Shown here piece after piece: positions 26,264 through 34,890 of a stretch of 64,000 nt of DNA (positions within the stretch are counted from its first letter, which is position 1; every line of letters starts with the position of its first letter). A program made the translations under genes and the position numbers. Origin of the DNA: Planctomycetota bacterium (lineage in GTDB: Bacteria; Planctomycetota; PLA2); the NCBI GenBank assembly GCA_021776785.1, contig JAJFFF010000041.1:114709-178708 (forward strand), written 5' to 3'. Below the pieces are notes generated by a model, which was not told the origin of the DNA, did not search any database, and saw only the letters and a program-made list of their open reading frames with translations.

Positions 26264-27105
26264 CCGCGCGCCACGATCGCGTCGGCGAACCGCGCGAGGG
26301 CCATCGGGCTCTGAAGCAGGAACAGCGAGGGCTCCAAGACCTCGACCTCCGAAATCAGCGGCGCTCCGTTCGCGTCGGCCATCACGTCCACGCGCGCGTA
26401 CAAAAGTTGATCCGCAAACTCGCCGAGCGCGTGATCGACGAGCACGCGCTCCATGGCGTCCACCGGCAGCATGGGAGAAACGGACTCCCGTCCGTCCGCA
26501 AACCGCGGCTGCTTGGCTATCGCGTGCGTGGCCATGCCGTCAATCCATATCAACGCGCGCTCGCCGCCGTGCTCCACCGACGCCATGTACGGTTGCATCA
26601 TCGCATCACGATCGCGCAGCACGTTGCCGAGCCACTCCTGACCCGCCCCGGACAGCTCGTCGGCCGTGAAGCGCGAGGTCATGTACGACGCCGCCGAAAC
26701 GGCCGGCTTCACGACCACGTCGTCCCAGCCCTCCGCGCGCGCGACCGCGGAGAGGGATACCGAAGATCCCTGCTCAAACACGCGCGTCGGCACGATCGGA
26801 AGTCCGCGCTCGGCGAGTTCGAGCAGATACCCCTTGTGAAACCCCCAACGCAGAGCGGGCAGCGGGTTCATGAGCTGCGTCGCTCCGGCCGCGGTTTCGA
26901 GCCACGTCCGAAACGCCGCCGGTTGGCGCGCGTAGTTCCACGTCGATCGCAAAACGCAAAGATCGAACGCGCTCGGCCGCGCTGCCGCGTCATCCCACGC
27001 CAGCATCGCGGCCTCCACGCCGCGTGCGCGCAGCGCGTCCAGCAGGAGCGACTCGTCTGGATCGTGCTCCGGAAGTTGGGCGCAAGTCACCAGCGCAATC
27101 TTCAT
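26236..27105 (-). CDS. ATP-grasp domain protein (cycloserine-ligase DcsG-like)
   Basis: Predicted carboxylate-amine ligase of 289 residues that would activate a carboxylate as acyl phosphate. The N-terminus KIALVTCAQLPEHDPDESLL followed by DLCVLRSTWNYARQP is typical of the DcsG/RimK-like ATP-grasp subgroup. ATP-binding stretches DDVVVKPAVSAAS and MMQPYMASVEHGGERALIWIDG, and metal-binding acids in LISEVEVLEPSLFL, complete the fold. It starts at ATG 27105, only 2 nt after the VWA gene stop, and so is the third gene of an operon with MoxR and VWA genes, an uncommon association for this ligase type. Substrates are unknown. Confidence 0.8.
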   Translation of the reverse strand: MKIALVTCAQLPEHDPDESLLLDALRARGVEAAMLAWDDAAARPSAFDLCVLRSTWNYARQPAAFRTWLETAAGATQLMNPLPALRWGFHKGYLLELAERGLPIVPTRVFEQGSSVSLSAVARAEGWDDVVVKPAVSAASYMTSRFTADELSGAGQEWLGNVLRDRDAMMQPYMASVEHGGERALIWIDGMATHAIAKQPRFADGRESVSPMLPVDAMERVLVDHALGEFADQLLYARVDVMADANGAPLISEVEVLEPSLFLLQSPMALARFADAIVARGHLVAGTNA

Positions 27106-27107
27106 CA

Positions 27108-28283
27108 CTACGCCTGCAGTTGGCTGACAGCTGCTTCCAAACCTTCGAGCGTCAGCGGCACCATGCGACCGCGCAACATTTGGCGGATCATTTGCACCGA
27201 CTCCGTGTACGGCCAAAACCGTTCGATGACGGGGTTGATCCAGACGACGCGCTCCCACGTCTTGAGTACGCGCGTCAACCAAACGGCGCCCGCTTCTTCG
27301 TTCCAGTGCTCAACGCTGCCGCCGGGTTCGATGATCTCAAACGGACTCATGCTGGCGTCGCCGACAAAGATCACCCGATAGTCCGGTCCATACGTGCGCA
27401 ACACTTCGTGGGTGGGGATCGTCTCTTCGTAGCGACGTCGGTTGTCCTTCCACACGCGCTCATAGAGGCAGTTGTGAAAATAGAAGTGCTCGAGGTGTTT
27501 GAACTCCGAGCGCGCCGCGGAGAACATCCGCTCGACCATCAGGACGTAGTCGTCCATCGAGCCGCCGACATCCAAGAACAGCAAAACCTTCACGCGGTTC
27601 TTGCGCTCCGGCTGCATGGCGATGTCTAAATAGCCCGCGTTGCGCGCGGTGCGACGGATCGTGTCGCCTAGGTCCAACTCTTCGCTGAGCCCTTCGCGCG
27701 TGAGCTTGCGAAGGCGCCGCAGCGCAAGCTTCATCTGCCGCGTTCCCAGCTCCAGACGATCGTCGAAGTCTTTAAAGTCGCGCTTGTCCCAGACTTTGAC
27801 GGCGCGTCGATGGCGCGACTCGTTTTGTCCGATGCGAATGCCGGCAGGGTTGTAGCCGTACGCGCCGAACGGCGACGTGCCGCCGGTTCCGATCCACTTG
27901 CCGCCGCCCTGGTGTCGCCCTTGCTGCTCCTTGAGACGCTTCTGCAGCTCTTCAAGGAGCTTGCGAAACCCGCCGAGTTTTTTGATCTTCGCTTTGTCCT
28001 CTTCGCTTAAGAAGCGCTCGCCCATCTTCTTGAGCCACTCCTCGGGAATCTCGCGGAACGGATCCTCGAGTTTCTCCATGCGCTTGAACCAACCGGCGAA
28101 CACGCGGTCGAAGCGGTCGAGGTAGCGCTCGTCTTTGACGAGGCTCGCGCGCGCCAAGTAGTAAAACTTGTCGATGTCGTATTCGGCGACGCCTTGCTTA
28201 AGTGCGCCGACGAACGCGAGGTACTCCTTGAGGCTGACGGGAACGCCGCCTTCGCGCAGTCCGAAGAACAACTGAAAGTACAC
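27108..28283 (-). CDS. VWA-domain protein, CoxE-like, partner of MoxR ATPase
   Basis: A 391-residue cytoplasmic protein. From GTG 28283 it begins VYFQLFFGLREGGVPVSLKEYLAF, the usual start of CoxE-like VWA proteins; GTG 28319 would add 12 residues overlapping the upstream gene. The N-terminal half is helical and basic. The C-terminal VWA domain has a modified MIDAS motif (FLDVGGSMDDY, Gly for the first Ser) and the later SVEHW/VIFVGDAS strands. MoxR and CoxE-like VWA pairs act as chaperone machines for metal-cofactor insertion or complex assembly. The preceding MoxR gene ends 5 nt upstream, supporting a working pair. The target is not evident. Confidence 0.85.
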   Translation of the reverse strand: MYFQLFFGLREGGVPVSLKEYLAFVGALKQGVAEYDIDKFYYLARASLVKDERYLDRFDRVFAGWFKRMEKLEDPFREIPEEWLKKMGERFLSEEDKAKIKKLGGFRKLLEELQKRLKEQQGRHQGGGKWIGTGGTSPFGAYGYNPAGIRIGQNESRHRRAVKVWDKRDFKDFDDRLELGTRQMKLALRRLRKLTREGLSEELDLGDTIRRTARNAGYLDIAMQPERKNRVKVLLFLDVGGSMDDYVLMVERMFSAARSEFKHLEHFYFHNCLYERVWKDNRRRYEETIPTHEVLRTYGPDYRVIFVGDASMSPFEIIEPGGSVEHWNEEAGAVWLTRVLKTWERVVWINPVIERFWPYTESVQMIRQMLRGRMVPLTLEGLEAAVSQLQA

Positions 28284-28288
28284 GGTGC

Positions 28289-29137
28289 TTAGCGGCGGCG
28301 CCGCCGTCCTCCCAGCCACTCGGCGAGGCGCTGCATGTCTTGCTCGTTCTTGACCATCGACCCCACGAACGGGGGGACGTCTTTCTTGCGCTCCGTGTCC
28401 TTGAGTTGGTCTGCGGTCACGCGCTCAATAACCAGCAAGCGAATCCAGTCGAGCAACTCCGACGTGGACGGCTTCTTCTTCAGTCCCGTGACCTCGCGCA
28501 GTCCGAAAAACATGCCGAGCGCTTCGTTGAGAAGATCCTTATGCAAATCGGGATAGTGCGTCTGCACGATCGCCGCCATCGTCGCCTCGTCCGGGAACCG
28601 AATGTAGTGAAAGAAGCAGCGGCGCAGGAAGGCGTCCGGCAGTTCCTTCTCGTTGTTGGACGTGATGATGACGACCGGCCGGTGTTTGGCTTCGACGGTT
28701 TTTTGCGTTTCGTAGACGAAGAACTGCATCCGATCGAGCTCGAGTAACAAGTCGTTGGGAAACTCGATGTCGGCCTTGTCGATCTCGTCGATGAGTAGGA
28801 CGCAGCCGGACTCCGCGGCGAACGCGTCCCACAGCTTGCCGCGCACGATGTAGTTCGCAATGTCGTTCACCTTGTCGGATCCGAGTTGCGAATCGCGGAG
28901 TCGCGCTACGGCGTCATACTCGTAGAGGCCTTGTTGCGCTTTCGTTGTGGACTTGACGTGCCACGTCAAAAGAGGCATGCCCAACGACGCCGCCACTTCG
29001 TGGGCGAGGACGGTCTTGCCGGTTCCGGGTTCCCCTTTCACGAGGAGCGGACGTTGCAACGCAACGGATGCGTTGACGGCGACGGTTAAGTCTTCGGTGG
29101 CGATGTATGAATCGGTGCTGTCGAAACGCGCAGGCAT
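28289..29137 (-). CDS. MoxR-family AAA+ ATPase
   Basis: AAA+ ATPase of 282 residues starting MPARFDSTDSYIATEDL. It has Walker A GEPGTGKTVLAHE, Walker B CVLLIDEIDKAD, sensor 1 in VVIITSNNEKELPDAFLRRC (with the arginine finger pair) and a C-terminal lid. MoxR proteins remodel or activate partner complexes together with VWA proteins, and here the VWA gene follows directly. An upstream in-frame extension to 29206 exists but has no family resemblance. It is divergent from the exported peptidase at 29306, with 168 bp between the starts. Confidence 0.92.
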   Translation of the reverse strand: MPARFDSTDSYIATEDLTVAVNASVALQRPLLVKGEPGTGKTVLAHEVAASLGMPLLTWHVKSTTKAQQGLYEYDAVARLRDSQLGSDKVNDIANYIVRGKLWDAFAAESGCVLLIDEIDKADIEFPNDLLLELDRMQFFVYETQKTVEAKHRPVVIITSNNEKELPDAFLRRCFFHYIRFPDEATMAAIVQTHYPDLHKDLLNEALGMFFGLREVTGLKKKPSTSELLDWIRLLVIERVTADQLKDTERKKDVPPFVGSMVKNEQDMQRLAEWLGGRRRRR

Positions 29138-29305
29138 CTGCGTATGGTGCGCGAGGCGGAGGCCCGCGACAAGTTTGAACGGGGCTCGATTTCGCGGGTT
29201 GTCCAACGATTCGGACGAACGCCGCCCGATCGCGACGGGGCGGAGGCCGCACGGAACGCTCCGGCGCGTCGTGCTCCGCCCTGTTCCCTTATCATCTGCT
29301 TCGCT

Positions 29306-30736
29306 ATGCGTACCTGTCTCGCTCTTGCGTTCGTTCTCACGTTTGCGTCATGGCACTCGGTTCGCGCCGACGAGCCGCTCTGGTTGGCCGTCGGGAAAGA
29401 GGAGCTGCTCGAGAAATTGAAACCGCTCGCGGAGCACCGCCGGCAACAGGGGCTAGCGGTGCAACTGGTTGAGCCCCCGCTCGCGGCCGCGCTCAAGAAG
29501 CACGAGCCCGCGTTCCTCCTGATCGTCGGCGACGCGCCGGAGATCGCACCTCAGAATCCGGAGCTCTACCGTTGGCGCGACGTGCAGCCCAAGACGTTCG
29601 CGTCGGACGTGTCGTGGATCGAAGGAGCCGTCGGGCGCGTCCCCGCAACGGCGCCGCAGCAGGTGGAAGCCTTCGTTCGCAAGGTCTTGGCGTTTGAGAA
29701 CCGCGAGTTGACTCCAAACGATCTGCGCATGGCGGTGTGGGCCGGCGCGCCTGGATACGGCGGCATGATCGACACCATGGCGACGCGCATCCTCGTGACA
29801 ACCGTTCAGAGCCATACGCCGAAGTGGTCTACGCCGTGGTTCATTAGCGCTGACATCAACCAGGACCTCTGTGGCCCGCCGCTTCAACAACCCCAGTTGT
29901 TTTGCGAGTCGATGGCGCGGGGCGCGTTTCTCGGGGCGTTTGCGGCCCACGCCAATGCGGACGCTGTTTTTTCGATGCGCGTGGGGAAAAAAGGCGTCTG
30001 GTTTCACTCCCGGCACGCGCGCGCGTTCTGGCGCGACGCGACGCCGAAAGCGCCGTTGATTTTTCTTGCCTGTAATTGCGGCGAGTTCGACCGGCCGCAG
30101 CCGTCGATCGCGGAGCATCTTTTGTTTTTGCCCGGCGGTCCCGTTGCGACGATCGGTGCCACGACGGAGTCGCATCCGTTAACGAACTTCTTTACCGGCG
30201 TTTGTTTGATGAAAACCGCGGCCGGAAAGTTCGGGCGCTACGATCGGCTGGGCCCGTTTTGGAATGAAGCGCAACGTCGCTCCGCCGCTGAGCGCAACGC
30301 ACTCATGGAGAACGTGTTGCGCGACGTCGAGGGCAAGCTGGACGATGCCATCGATGTCGCCAAACTACGGCGCGATCAGCAAAAGATGTACGCGCTTCTC
30401 GGCGATCCGGCGACGCGGCTGCCGCTTCCCGACGCGTTGGGCGTCACCGTGACGATTGCCGCCGACTCCGGATCGCGGGGCGGCGCTTGGAGCGTGATTC
30501 GCCCCGCCGGTGCGACCAAACTGTTTGTGGATTGGCGTTCGGCGGTTCGGCCCGCGGCCGTGGCGAAGGGTGCGCGGGCGCGATTCGTCGCCGCCAACGC
30601 GGAGTTTGACTACACGCGCCTCGCCGAGCTGGATGCGGCGGCCGAATGGAAGGGGGCTGTCAAGAGCGGCGGCGTGCTGCGCCTTGCCGCCGTCGGCACC
30701 GGGCGGATTTGGGTGTTTGTAACGGAATTCAAATAG
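29306..30736 (+). CDS. Exported gingipain-like (C25/caspase-fold) peptidase homologue
   Basis: A 476-residue exported protein with signal peptide MRTCLALAFVLTFASWHSVRA. The body has an alpha/beta layout with two candidate catalytic segments: a His in GAFLGAFAAHANADAVF and a Cys in PLIFLACNCGEFDRPQPSIAEHLLF. This order and the following GGPVATIGATTESHP strand match the caspase/gingipain fold. The C-terminal ~100 residues are a beta-sandwich-like tail, also common in this family. Activity and substrate are inferred only. ATG 29306 is the start that places the signal peptide at the N-terminus; the frame is open further upstream without a plausible start. Confidence 0.6.
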   Translation: MRTCLALAFVLTFASWHSVRADEPLWLAVGKEELLEKLKPLAEHRRQQGLAVQLVEPPLAAALKKHEPAFLLIVGDAPEIAPQNPELYRWRDVQPKTFASDVSWIEGAVGRVPATAPQQVEAFVRKVLAFENRELTPNDLRMAVWAGAPGYGGMIDTMATRILVTTVQSHTPKWSTPWFISADINQDLCGPPLQQPQLFCESMARGAFLGAFAAHANADAVFSMRVGKKGVWFHSRHARAFWRDATPKAPLIFLACNCGEFDRPQPSIAEHLLFLPGGPVATIGATTESHPLTNFFTGVCLMKTAAGKFGRYDRLGPFWNEAQRRSAAERNALMENVLRDVEGKLDDAIDVAKLRRDQQKMYALLGDPATRLPLPDALGVTVTIAADSGSRGGAWSVIRPAGATKLFVDWRSAVRPAAVAKGARARFVAANAEFDYTRLAELDAAAEWKGAVKSGGVLRLAAVGTGRIWVFVTEFK

Positions 30737-30739
30737 CTG

Positions 30740-30809
30740 CTCAGGCCACGCGCCGTCCAACCGATAACCCCTTTACCGCTGCGCCCATCGGGGCGGCGCT
30801 AGGCCTGAG
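30740..30809 (+). promoter_or_regulatory. Stem-loop covering the region before the small membrane protein start
   Basis: CTCAGGCC (30740-30747) and GCGCCG (30750-30755) pair with CGGCGC (30794-30799) and GGCCTGAG (30802-30809), giving 14 base pairs with a 2x2 internal loop and a 38-nt apical loop. The 3' arm ends 8 nt before the ATG at 30818 and includes GAG of the probable ribosome binding site, so it could control translation. Confidence 0.45.
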
Positions 30810-30817
30810 GTGGACGG

Positions 30818-31162
30818 ATGACTCAACCGCAACGCGATCGCCAGGAACCGAACTACAACTCGCGCCGGGGCGTCGCCCTTCAAGAGGATGAGCGTCCGGC
30901 CCCTATTCCGGGCGACGATCACGGCCCGATGGCCCCGTCGCGGCGTTTGGGTCATCCGCAACCCGCTCCGATTCAACAGGTCGACCGCTCGCCCGATCGC
31001 CAGGAGGGCACCAAAGACCTGATCAGCGGACTCGTCCTGATCGGCATCGGCATGATGTTTGGGGGCTCGGTATTCACCGGCGACCCGACGATCATCGACT
31101 GGCTCTTCGACGGCCTAGGCGCCTTCTGGATCGCCAAAGGCATCTACGGCCTAGTCCGCTAA
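30818..31162 (+). CDS. Small membrane protein, unknown function
   Basis: A 114-residue protein. The first ~65 residues are polar, Pro/Arg/Gln-rich and probably disordered. The rest forms two short hydrophobic segments (LISGLVLIGIGMMFGGSVF and WLFDGLGAFWIAKGIYGLV), typical of a small two-pass membrane protein. No family is recognised. It lies 81 bp after the gingipain-like gene in the same direction, behind a stem-loop that may mask its ribosome binding site. The stop is followed by an A-tract and a run of GGTACC repeats. Confidence 0.55.
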   Translation: MTQPQRDRQEPNYNSRRGVALQEDERPAPIPGDDHGPMAPSRRLGHPQPAPIQQVDRSPDRQEGTKDLISGLVLIGIGMMFGGSVFTGDPTIIDWLFDGLGAFWIAKGIYGLVR

Positions 31163-31176
31163 AAAAAACCCAAACC

Positions 31177-31224
31177 GGTACCGGCAAACCCGGTACCCAA
31201 ATGCGGTACCGGAAATGCGGTACC
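31177..31224. repeat. Four tandem GGTACC motifs
   Basis: GGTACC occurs at 31177, 31192, 31205 and 31219, spaced 15, 13 and 14 bp. Each is embedded in CGGTACCGG or CCGGTACCC-like context. The last one forms the left terminal repeat of the element at 31217-31472. This looks like partial duplication of an element end. Confidence 0.75.
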
Positions 31225-31472
31225 GGGTTCGCCATTCACCGCGTGTAAACCCTTAGTGGGCAGTAACTAATGACGTCGAAGTGCGGCATTGGGTGACGCA
31301 TTTTGAGGAGGCGCCTCGCGCCCGCACCTGCCATAGCGGGCGTTTTAGGCCCGAATCCGGAATTCGAGGCCGGCTGCAGGAGCCGAAAGTGCGTCAAAAT
31401 TGCCGCACCGAACCGCCATAACGTATTACATGTCAATTGGTTATCGCGGCCAACAACCCAACCCGGTACCGC
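31217..31472 (+). repeat. GGTACC-type MITE-like element, copy B
   Basis: A 256-bp non-coding element bounded by GCGGTACCGGGTT (31217-31229) and AACCCGGTACCGC (31460-31472). It is the inverted-orientation homologue of the element at 24470-24712, with shared ends and conserved internal GTGCGGC...GACGCA and TGCGTCAAAATTGCCGCA blocks that can form hairpins. It occupies most of the 352-bp gap between the convergent genes ending at 31162 and 31515. A T-run follows at about 31510-31517. Confidence 0.8.
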
Positions 31473-31514
31473 CTTGGGTTGTGCGGGCGGGGGCTTGTGG
31501 TAGTTCGCTTTTTT

Positions 31515-33098
31515 TTAGTCTAGCGTGTACGCGACTGCTTGTTCTTCTCGGGTGGAGCGTTCGAGCCTTCGCTCCCACTTCACGTAGTCCGAGCGGACGC
31601 CCATGACGTGGGCGTAGCGGATGGAGTAGTGCGGGATATCGAGCTTCATGAGTTGCTCGGAGAGTTCGCGGTCGCGCTGGATCAAAGACGCGCGCTGCTT
31701 GCGGAACGTGGCGCGGTCCATCGCTTCAACCTCTTGGACAAGTTCGGTGTACGTGCGCGCGGACGGCCAATCGGTGAGCGCGTTTACGTACCAAGGGCAG
31801 AGCACGCCGAGCTTCTCCAAGAACAGGTCGTGCTCCGCGCCGAACTTTAGGCAACTGGCATCGAAGTAGTTGCCCATGTTCTCCCACTTGTCCCAATCGA
31901 TCAGGTCCGCGTCCTTGGAGATCGTGTAGCCGGCCGTGCCCGGGAACGGATAAAAGATCGCCCAGCGGAAGCGTCCCATTTTCACGTCGGCGCAAAGGCG
32001 CAGCGTTTCGTAAATCTCTTCGCGCGATTCGTGGGGGAGCCCAAACATGATGAATGCGCTGGTGTGCAAGCCCTGGCGATGGGCCGTGCGCGTCATGTCC
32101 TCGATCTGGCGGTTCGTCATGAAGCGCCAAAGCACTTCCTTGCGAACGCGCTGGCTGCCGGACTCCAAACCAAACTTCGTGATGATGCAGCCCGACTCTT
32201 TAAGCGCTGCGGCCATCGCGTCATCAAAACACTGAACGTGCGCATTGACGACGTACGGGAGGCCAATCCCGCGCTCGCGATACGCCGCGGTGAACGCGTG
32301 CACGTACGGCTTGTTCAGAGTGAACAGGTCGTCGTCGATGATCAGCGTCGAAATCTTCGGGTGGTCCCGCTTGAGCGTCGCGATCTCCTCGACCATACGC
32401 TCGACCGGATACGTACGGAGGTAGTCGCGCATCGACCGCGCGCCGCCCTCATCCTTGTAGAGGTCGACGATCTCTTTGTTGAAGCAGTACGTGCATTTGT
32501 AGGGGCAGCCGCGGCTGGTGATGAGCCCCATCCATCCGTTCTTCGTCGAAACGATGTGATCGATGTCAAACAGCTCGTAGTCCGTCGGCGGCAGCGCCGT
32601 GAGATCGGGGAACGCGCCGACGTGATTCACGATCGCCTCGCCCGTCGGCGAGAACTTCGCGTGAATGCGCGTGCCCGGAACATCCGAGAGGTCGCCGCCA
32701 TCGCGGAGTCGATCCACAAGGAGCGCGAAACTCTCGTCGCACTCGCCGACAAAAACCCACTCAAACAAAGCGTCGTTCGTGACTTCGTCCGGCACCATCG
32801 TGCAGTGCACGCCGCCGATCGCCTGCGGCAGATCCGGATGACGCTCGCGCAGCGCGCGACTGACAACGCGGCACCATTCGTACTGCTGACTCATCGCCGA
32901 AAACCCGACGATGTCCGGCTTGTACTCGTCAATCTGATCCAGCACCTGCTCCGTGGTCGGCAGGTCCCAGAGGTTGTCGCACACGTGAATCAAGGACACG
33001 TCGTGCCCGCGCGCCTTCAAAACCCCGGACATGGCCGCGAGCCCGTGGTTGATCCCGGGCGGGCAATCGATGTTGGGGTAGAGAAACAGGACACGCAT
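31515..33098 (-). CDS. B12-binding-type radical SAM enzyme
   Basis: A 527-residue protein from ATG 33098 (MRVLFLYPNIDCPPGINHG). The N-terminal ~150 residues form a cobalamin-binding-like Rossmann domain. The radical SAM core follows, with the cluster motif CPYKCTYCFN and downstream strands STLIIDDDLFTL, KFGLESGSQRVRKEVL and FIMFGLPHESREEI typical of class B (BchE/P-methylase-like) enzymes. The C-terminus is helical and charged. Such enzymes methylate or rearrange unactivated carbons; the substrate is unknown and there are no biosynthetic neighbours. An upstream open extension to 33182 is less likely because the ATG at 33098 matches the family N-terminus. Confidence 0.88.
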   Translation of the reverse strand: MRVLFLYPNIDCPPGINHGLAAMSGVLKARGHDVSLIHVCDNLWDLPTTEQVLDQIDEYKPDIVGFSAMSQQYEWCRVVSRALRERHPDLPQAIGGVHCTMVPDEVTNDALFEWVFVGECDESFALLVDRLRDGGDLSDVPGTRIHAKFSPTGEAIVNHVGAFPDLTALPPTDYELFDIDHIVSTKNGWMGLITSRGCPYKCTYCFNKEIVDLYKDEGGARSMRDYLRTYPVERMVEEIATLKRDHPKISTLIIDDDLFTLNKPYVHAFTAAYRERGIGLPYVVNAHVQCFDDAMAAALKESGCIITKFGLESGSQRVRKEVLWRFMTNRQIEDMTRTAHRQGLHTSAFIMFGLPHESREEIYETLRLCADVKMGRFRWAIFYPFPGTAGYTISKDADLIDWDKWENMGNYFDASCLKFGAEHDLFLEKLGVLCPWYVNALTDWPSARTYTELVQEVEAMDRATFRKQRASLIQRDRELSEQLMKLDIPHYSIRYAHVMGVRSDYVKWERRLERSTREEQAVAYTLD

Positions 33099-33228
33099 GG
33101 CGCGGAATTGTCCCACACGCCTCGACCGGCGGCCACCGTGTCGCCTCCCGAGGTCACGATTCCCGCCGATCGCCGCACACAAGCTCGCGGGCCGTGATTA
33201 ACCCAGGCGATGCGTGTAGGCTGGGCGC

Positions 33229-34815
33229 ATGCGTCGCCTCATTGCTCTCGCGCTACTCGCTTCGTTCGCGCTGTCCGCACCGATTCACCTCATCGGCAAC
33301 TCGCACTACGTCGGCGAGGTGAAGGGAACCGCGTACTTGCCGTACGGCGGAGAAAACATCCTCGCCGTCATTACGGAACGGTCGGCAACCCAAGCGCACT
33401 TGCGCGTGCATCGTACGTCGCTCGAAATGTTTTATCACACCGGACTGCGCGGCCGCCCGGTGGGTATCGTCACGCACGGCTCGTCCGTACTGACAAGCAC
33501 CTACTTAAGTGGCAAGATCAAAACGATCGCGTTCACGGCGCGCGGCGATCGCGTCGTGCATCAGGAGTGGGCGGACGTCGACGTCGGGGCGTTGCGCAAC
33601 GTGCGCGGTCTCGCGTGCGTATCGACAACCGCCGGCCCGTTGCTGGTGATGGCGTATCGCGGTGGGATTGTGATGGTGACACTGAGCCCGCGCGGCAGGC
33701 CGCGCTTGTCGCAGATCGCGCGCCCGGGTCGTCACTTCGTCGCGATCACACCGCCGTTCCGACTCAACCGCGACGGCAACGCGGACATGATCGCGGTGGA
33801 CCAAAGCGGCATCATCTTGCAGCTGCAAGAAAACGGCAACACGTGGAGTGTCGTTCGCGAGGGCTCCTGCAACATCGCAGGTTTCGCGCCGCACGCCGTC
33901 GTCGGGCGCACGGGCGAGTTTTGGATCGGGGGGCACACGGGCAACACCGGGCAGGTGCACCGCTTCACCGGGCGGACGCGCCGGCCGCGGCGCATCGGTC
34001 CGATCGTGGTCGAAGAGAAGTGGCGCGGGTTCCGGGCCGCGTCGTCTTACAACATGGGCACGGGCGTCGTGAACTGCCTCGCTTGGTGCGACAAAAACCT
34101 GCTGGCGGCCGCGGGATCCAAGAGCGGCCGTGCGTGGGCCGGCGTCATCGATTGCAGCACCGCTCAGGCGCGCGTCAGCGGCGAGGCTTACTACAAGGGC
34201 GCCGAGTGCACACAGCTCGGTGTGAACACCAAGCGCCGCGGGTGGTCGCTTTACACGTTCACCAAGGAGAAGTACGCGTACATGTCGCGGCTTCACAGCG
34301 ATCCGGCGCTGCCGCGCGACTGGAATCCGTTCCGACAAAAAGATCCCGATCCCGTCCCGCATCCGGCCCCTGGTTCCGGTGGAACGGGTGGAACCGGCCC
34401 TGGAGCGGGCGGAACCAACCCTGGAACCGGAGCCGACCCGCACGACCACGACCACGATCACGGATCGGGCAGCAACGGCGCGCGCACGAAAGGCAACACC
34501 GCGATCTTGCCGACGGTCAGCGCGGACGTGCGCCGCGGCGAGGACACAGAAATCGTCTTGGTTCAGATCAACAGCAATGACCGCGTCGTCGTTCGGCTGA
34601 TTTCGGACCGCGGTCGAGTGTTGCACAGTCGGACGATCTCGATGCGCCGCGACCGCCGCGTCAAAGTCTCGCTGATCGCCGAACTGCGCGGACTCGGGAT
34701 CCCGAGTTTTGAAGGCTACATTCGGATCGACGGCGGGAAACGCAACGACTTGATTGTGGACGCCGTGCGTCGCGAACCCAACCGCAGCGAAAACCTGCGC
34801 GTGCACTGGCGCTAG
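33229..34815 (+). CDS. Exported beta-propeller-like protein with Gly-rich linker and C-terminal domain
   Basis: A 528-residue exported protein with signal peptide MRRLIALALLASFALSA. Residues about 20-355 are beta-rich, with repeated short strands and LNRDGNADMIAVDQSG-like units seen in FG-GAP/VCBS propellers. A linker (about 370-425) is rich in Gly, Thr and Pro and ends in HDHDHDHG, a possible metal-binding run. The last ~100 residues form a separate beta-domain. No enzymatic motif was seen. The function is unknown, with adhesion or surface binding the most reasonable guess. It is divergent from the radical SAM gene. Confidence 0.65.
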   Translation: MRRLIALALLASFALSAPIHLIGNSHYVGEVKGTAYLPYGGENILAVITERSATQAHLRVHRTSLEMFYHTGLRGRPVGIVTHGSSVLTSTYLSGKIKTIAFTARGDRVVHQEWADVDVGALRNVRGLACVSTTAGPLLVMAYRGGIVMVTLSPRGRPRLSQIARPGRHFVAITPPFRLNRDGNADMIAVDQSGIILQLQENGNTWSVVREGSCNIAGFAPHAVVGRTGEFWIGGHTGNTGQVHRFTGRTRRPRRIGPIVVEEKWRGFRAASSYNMGTGVVNCLAWCDKNLLAAAGSKSGRAWAGVIDCSTAQARVSGEAYYKGAECTQLGVNTKRRGWSLYTFTKEKYAYMSRLHSDPALPRDWNPFRQKDPDPVPHPAPGSGGTGGTGPGAGGTNPGTGADPHDHDHDHGSGSNGARTKGNTAILPTVSADVRRGEDTEIVLVQINSNDRVVVRLISDRGRVLHSRTISMRRDRRVKVSLIAELRGLGIPSFEGYIRIDGGKRNDLIVDAVRREPNRSENLRVHWR

Positions 34816-34890
34816 TCCCAGACTACTCAAGACGCGTCGCGGGACGTCAAACCGGGAGTGGCGCGGCGCGCGCCGTTATAGTGGCGCGCC

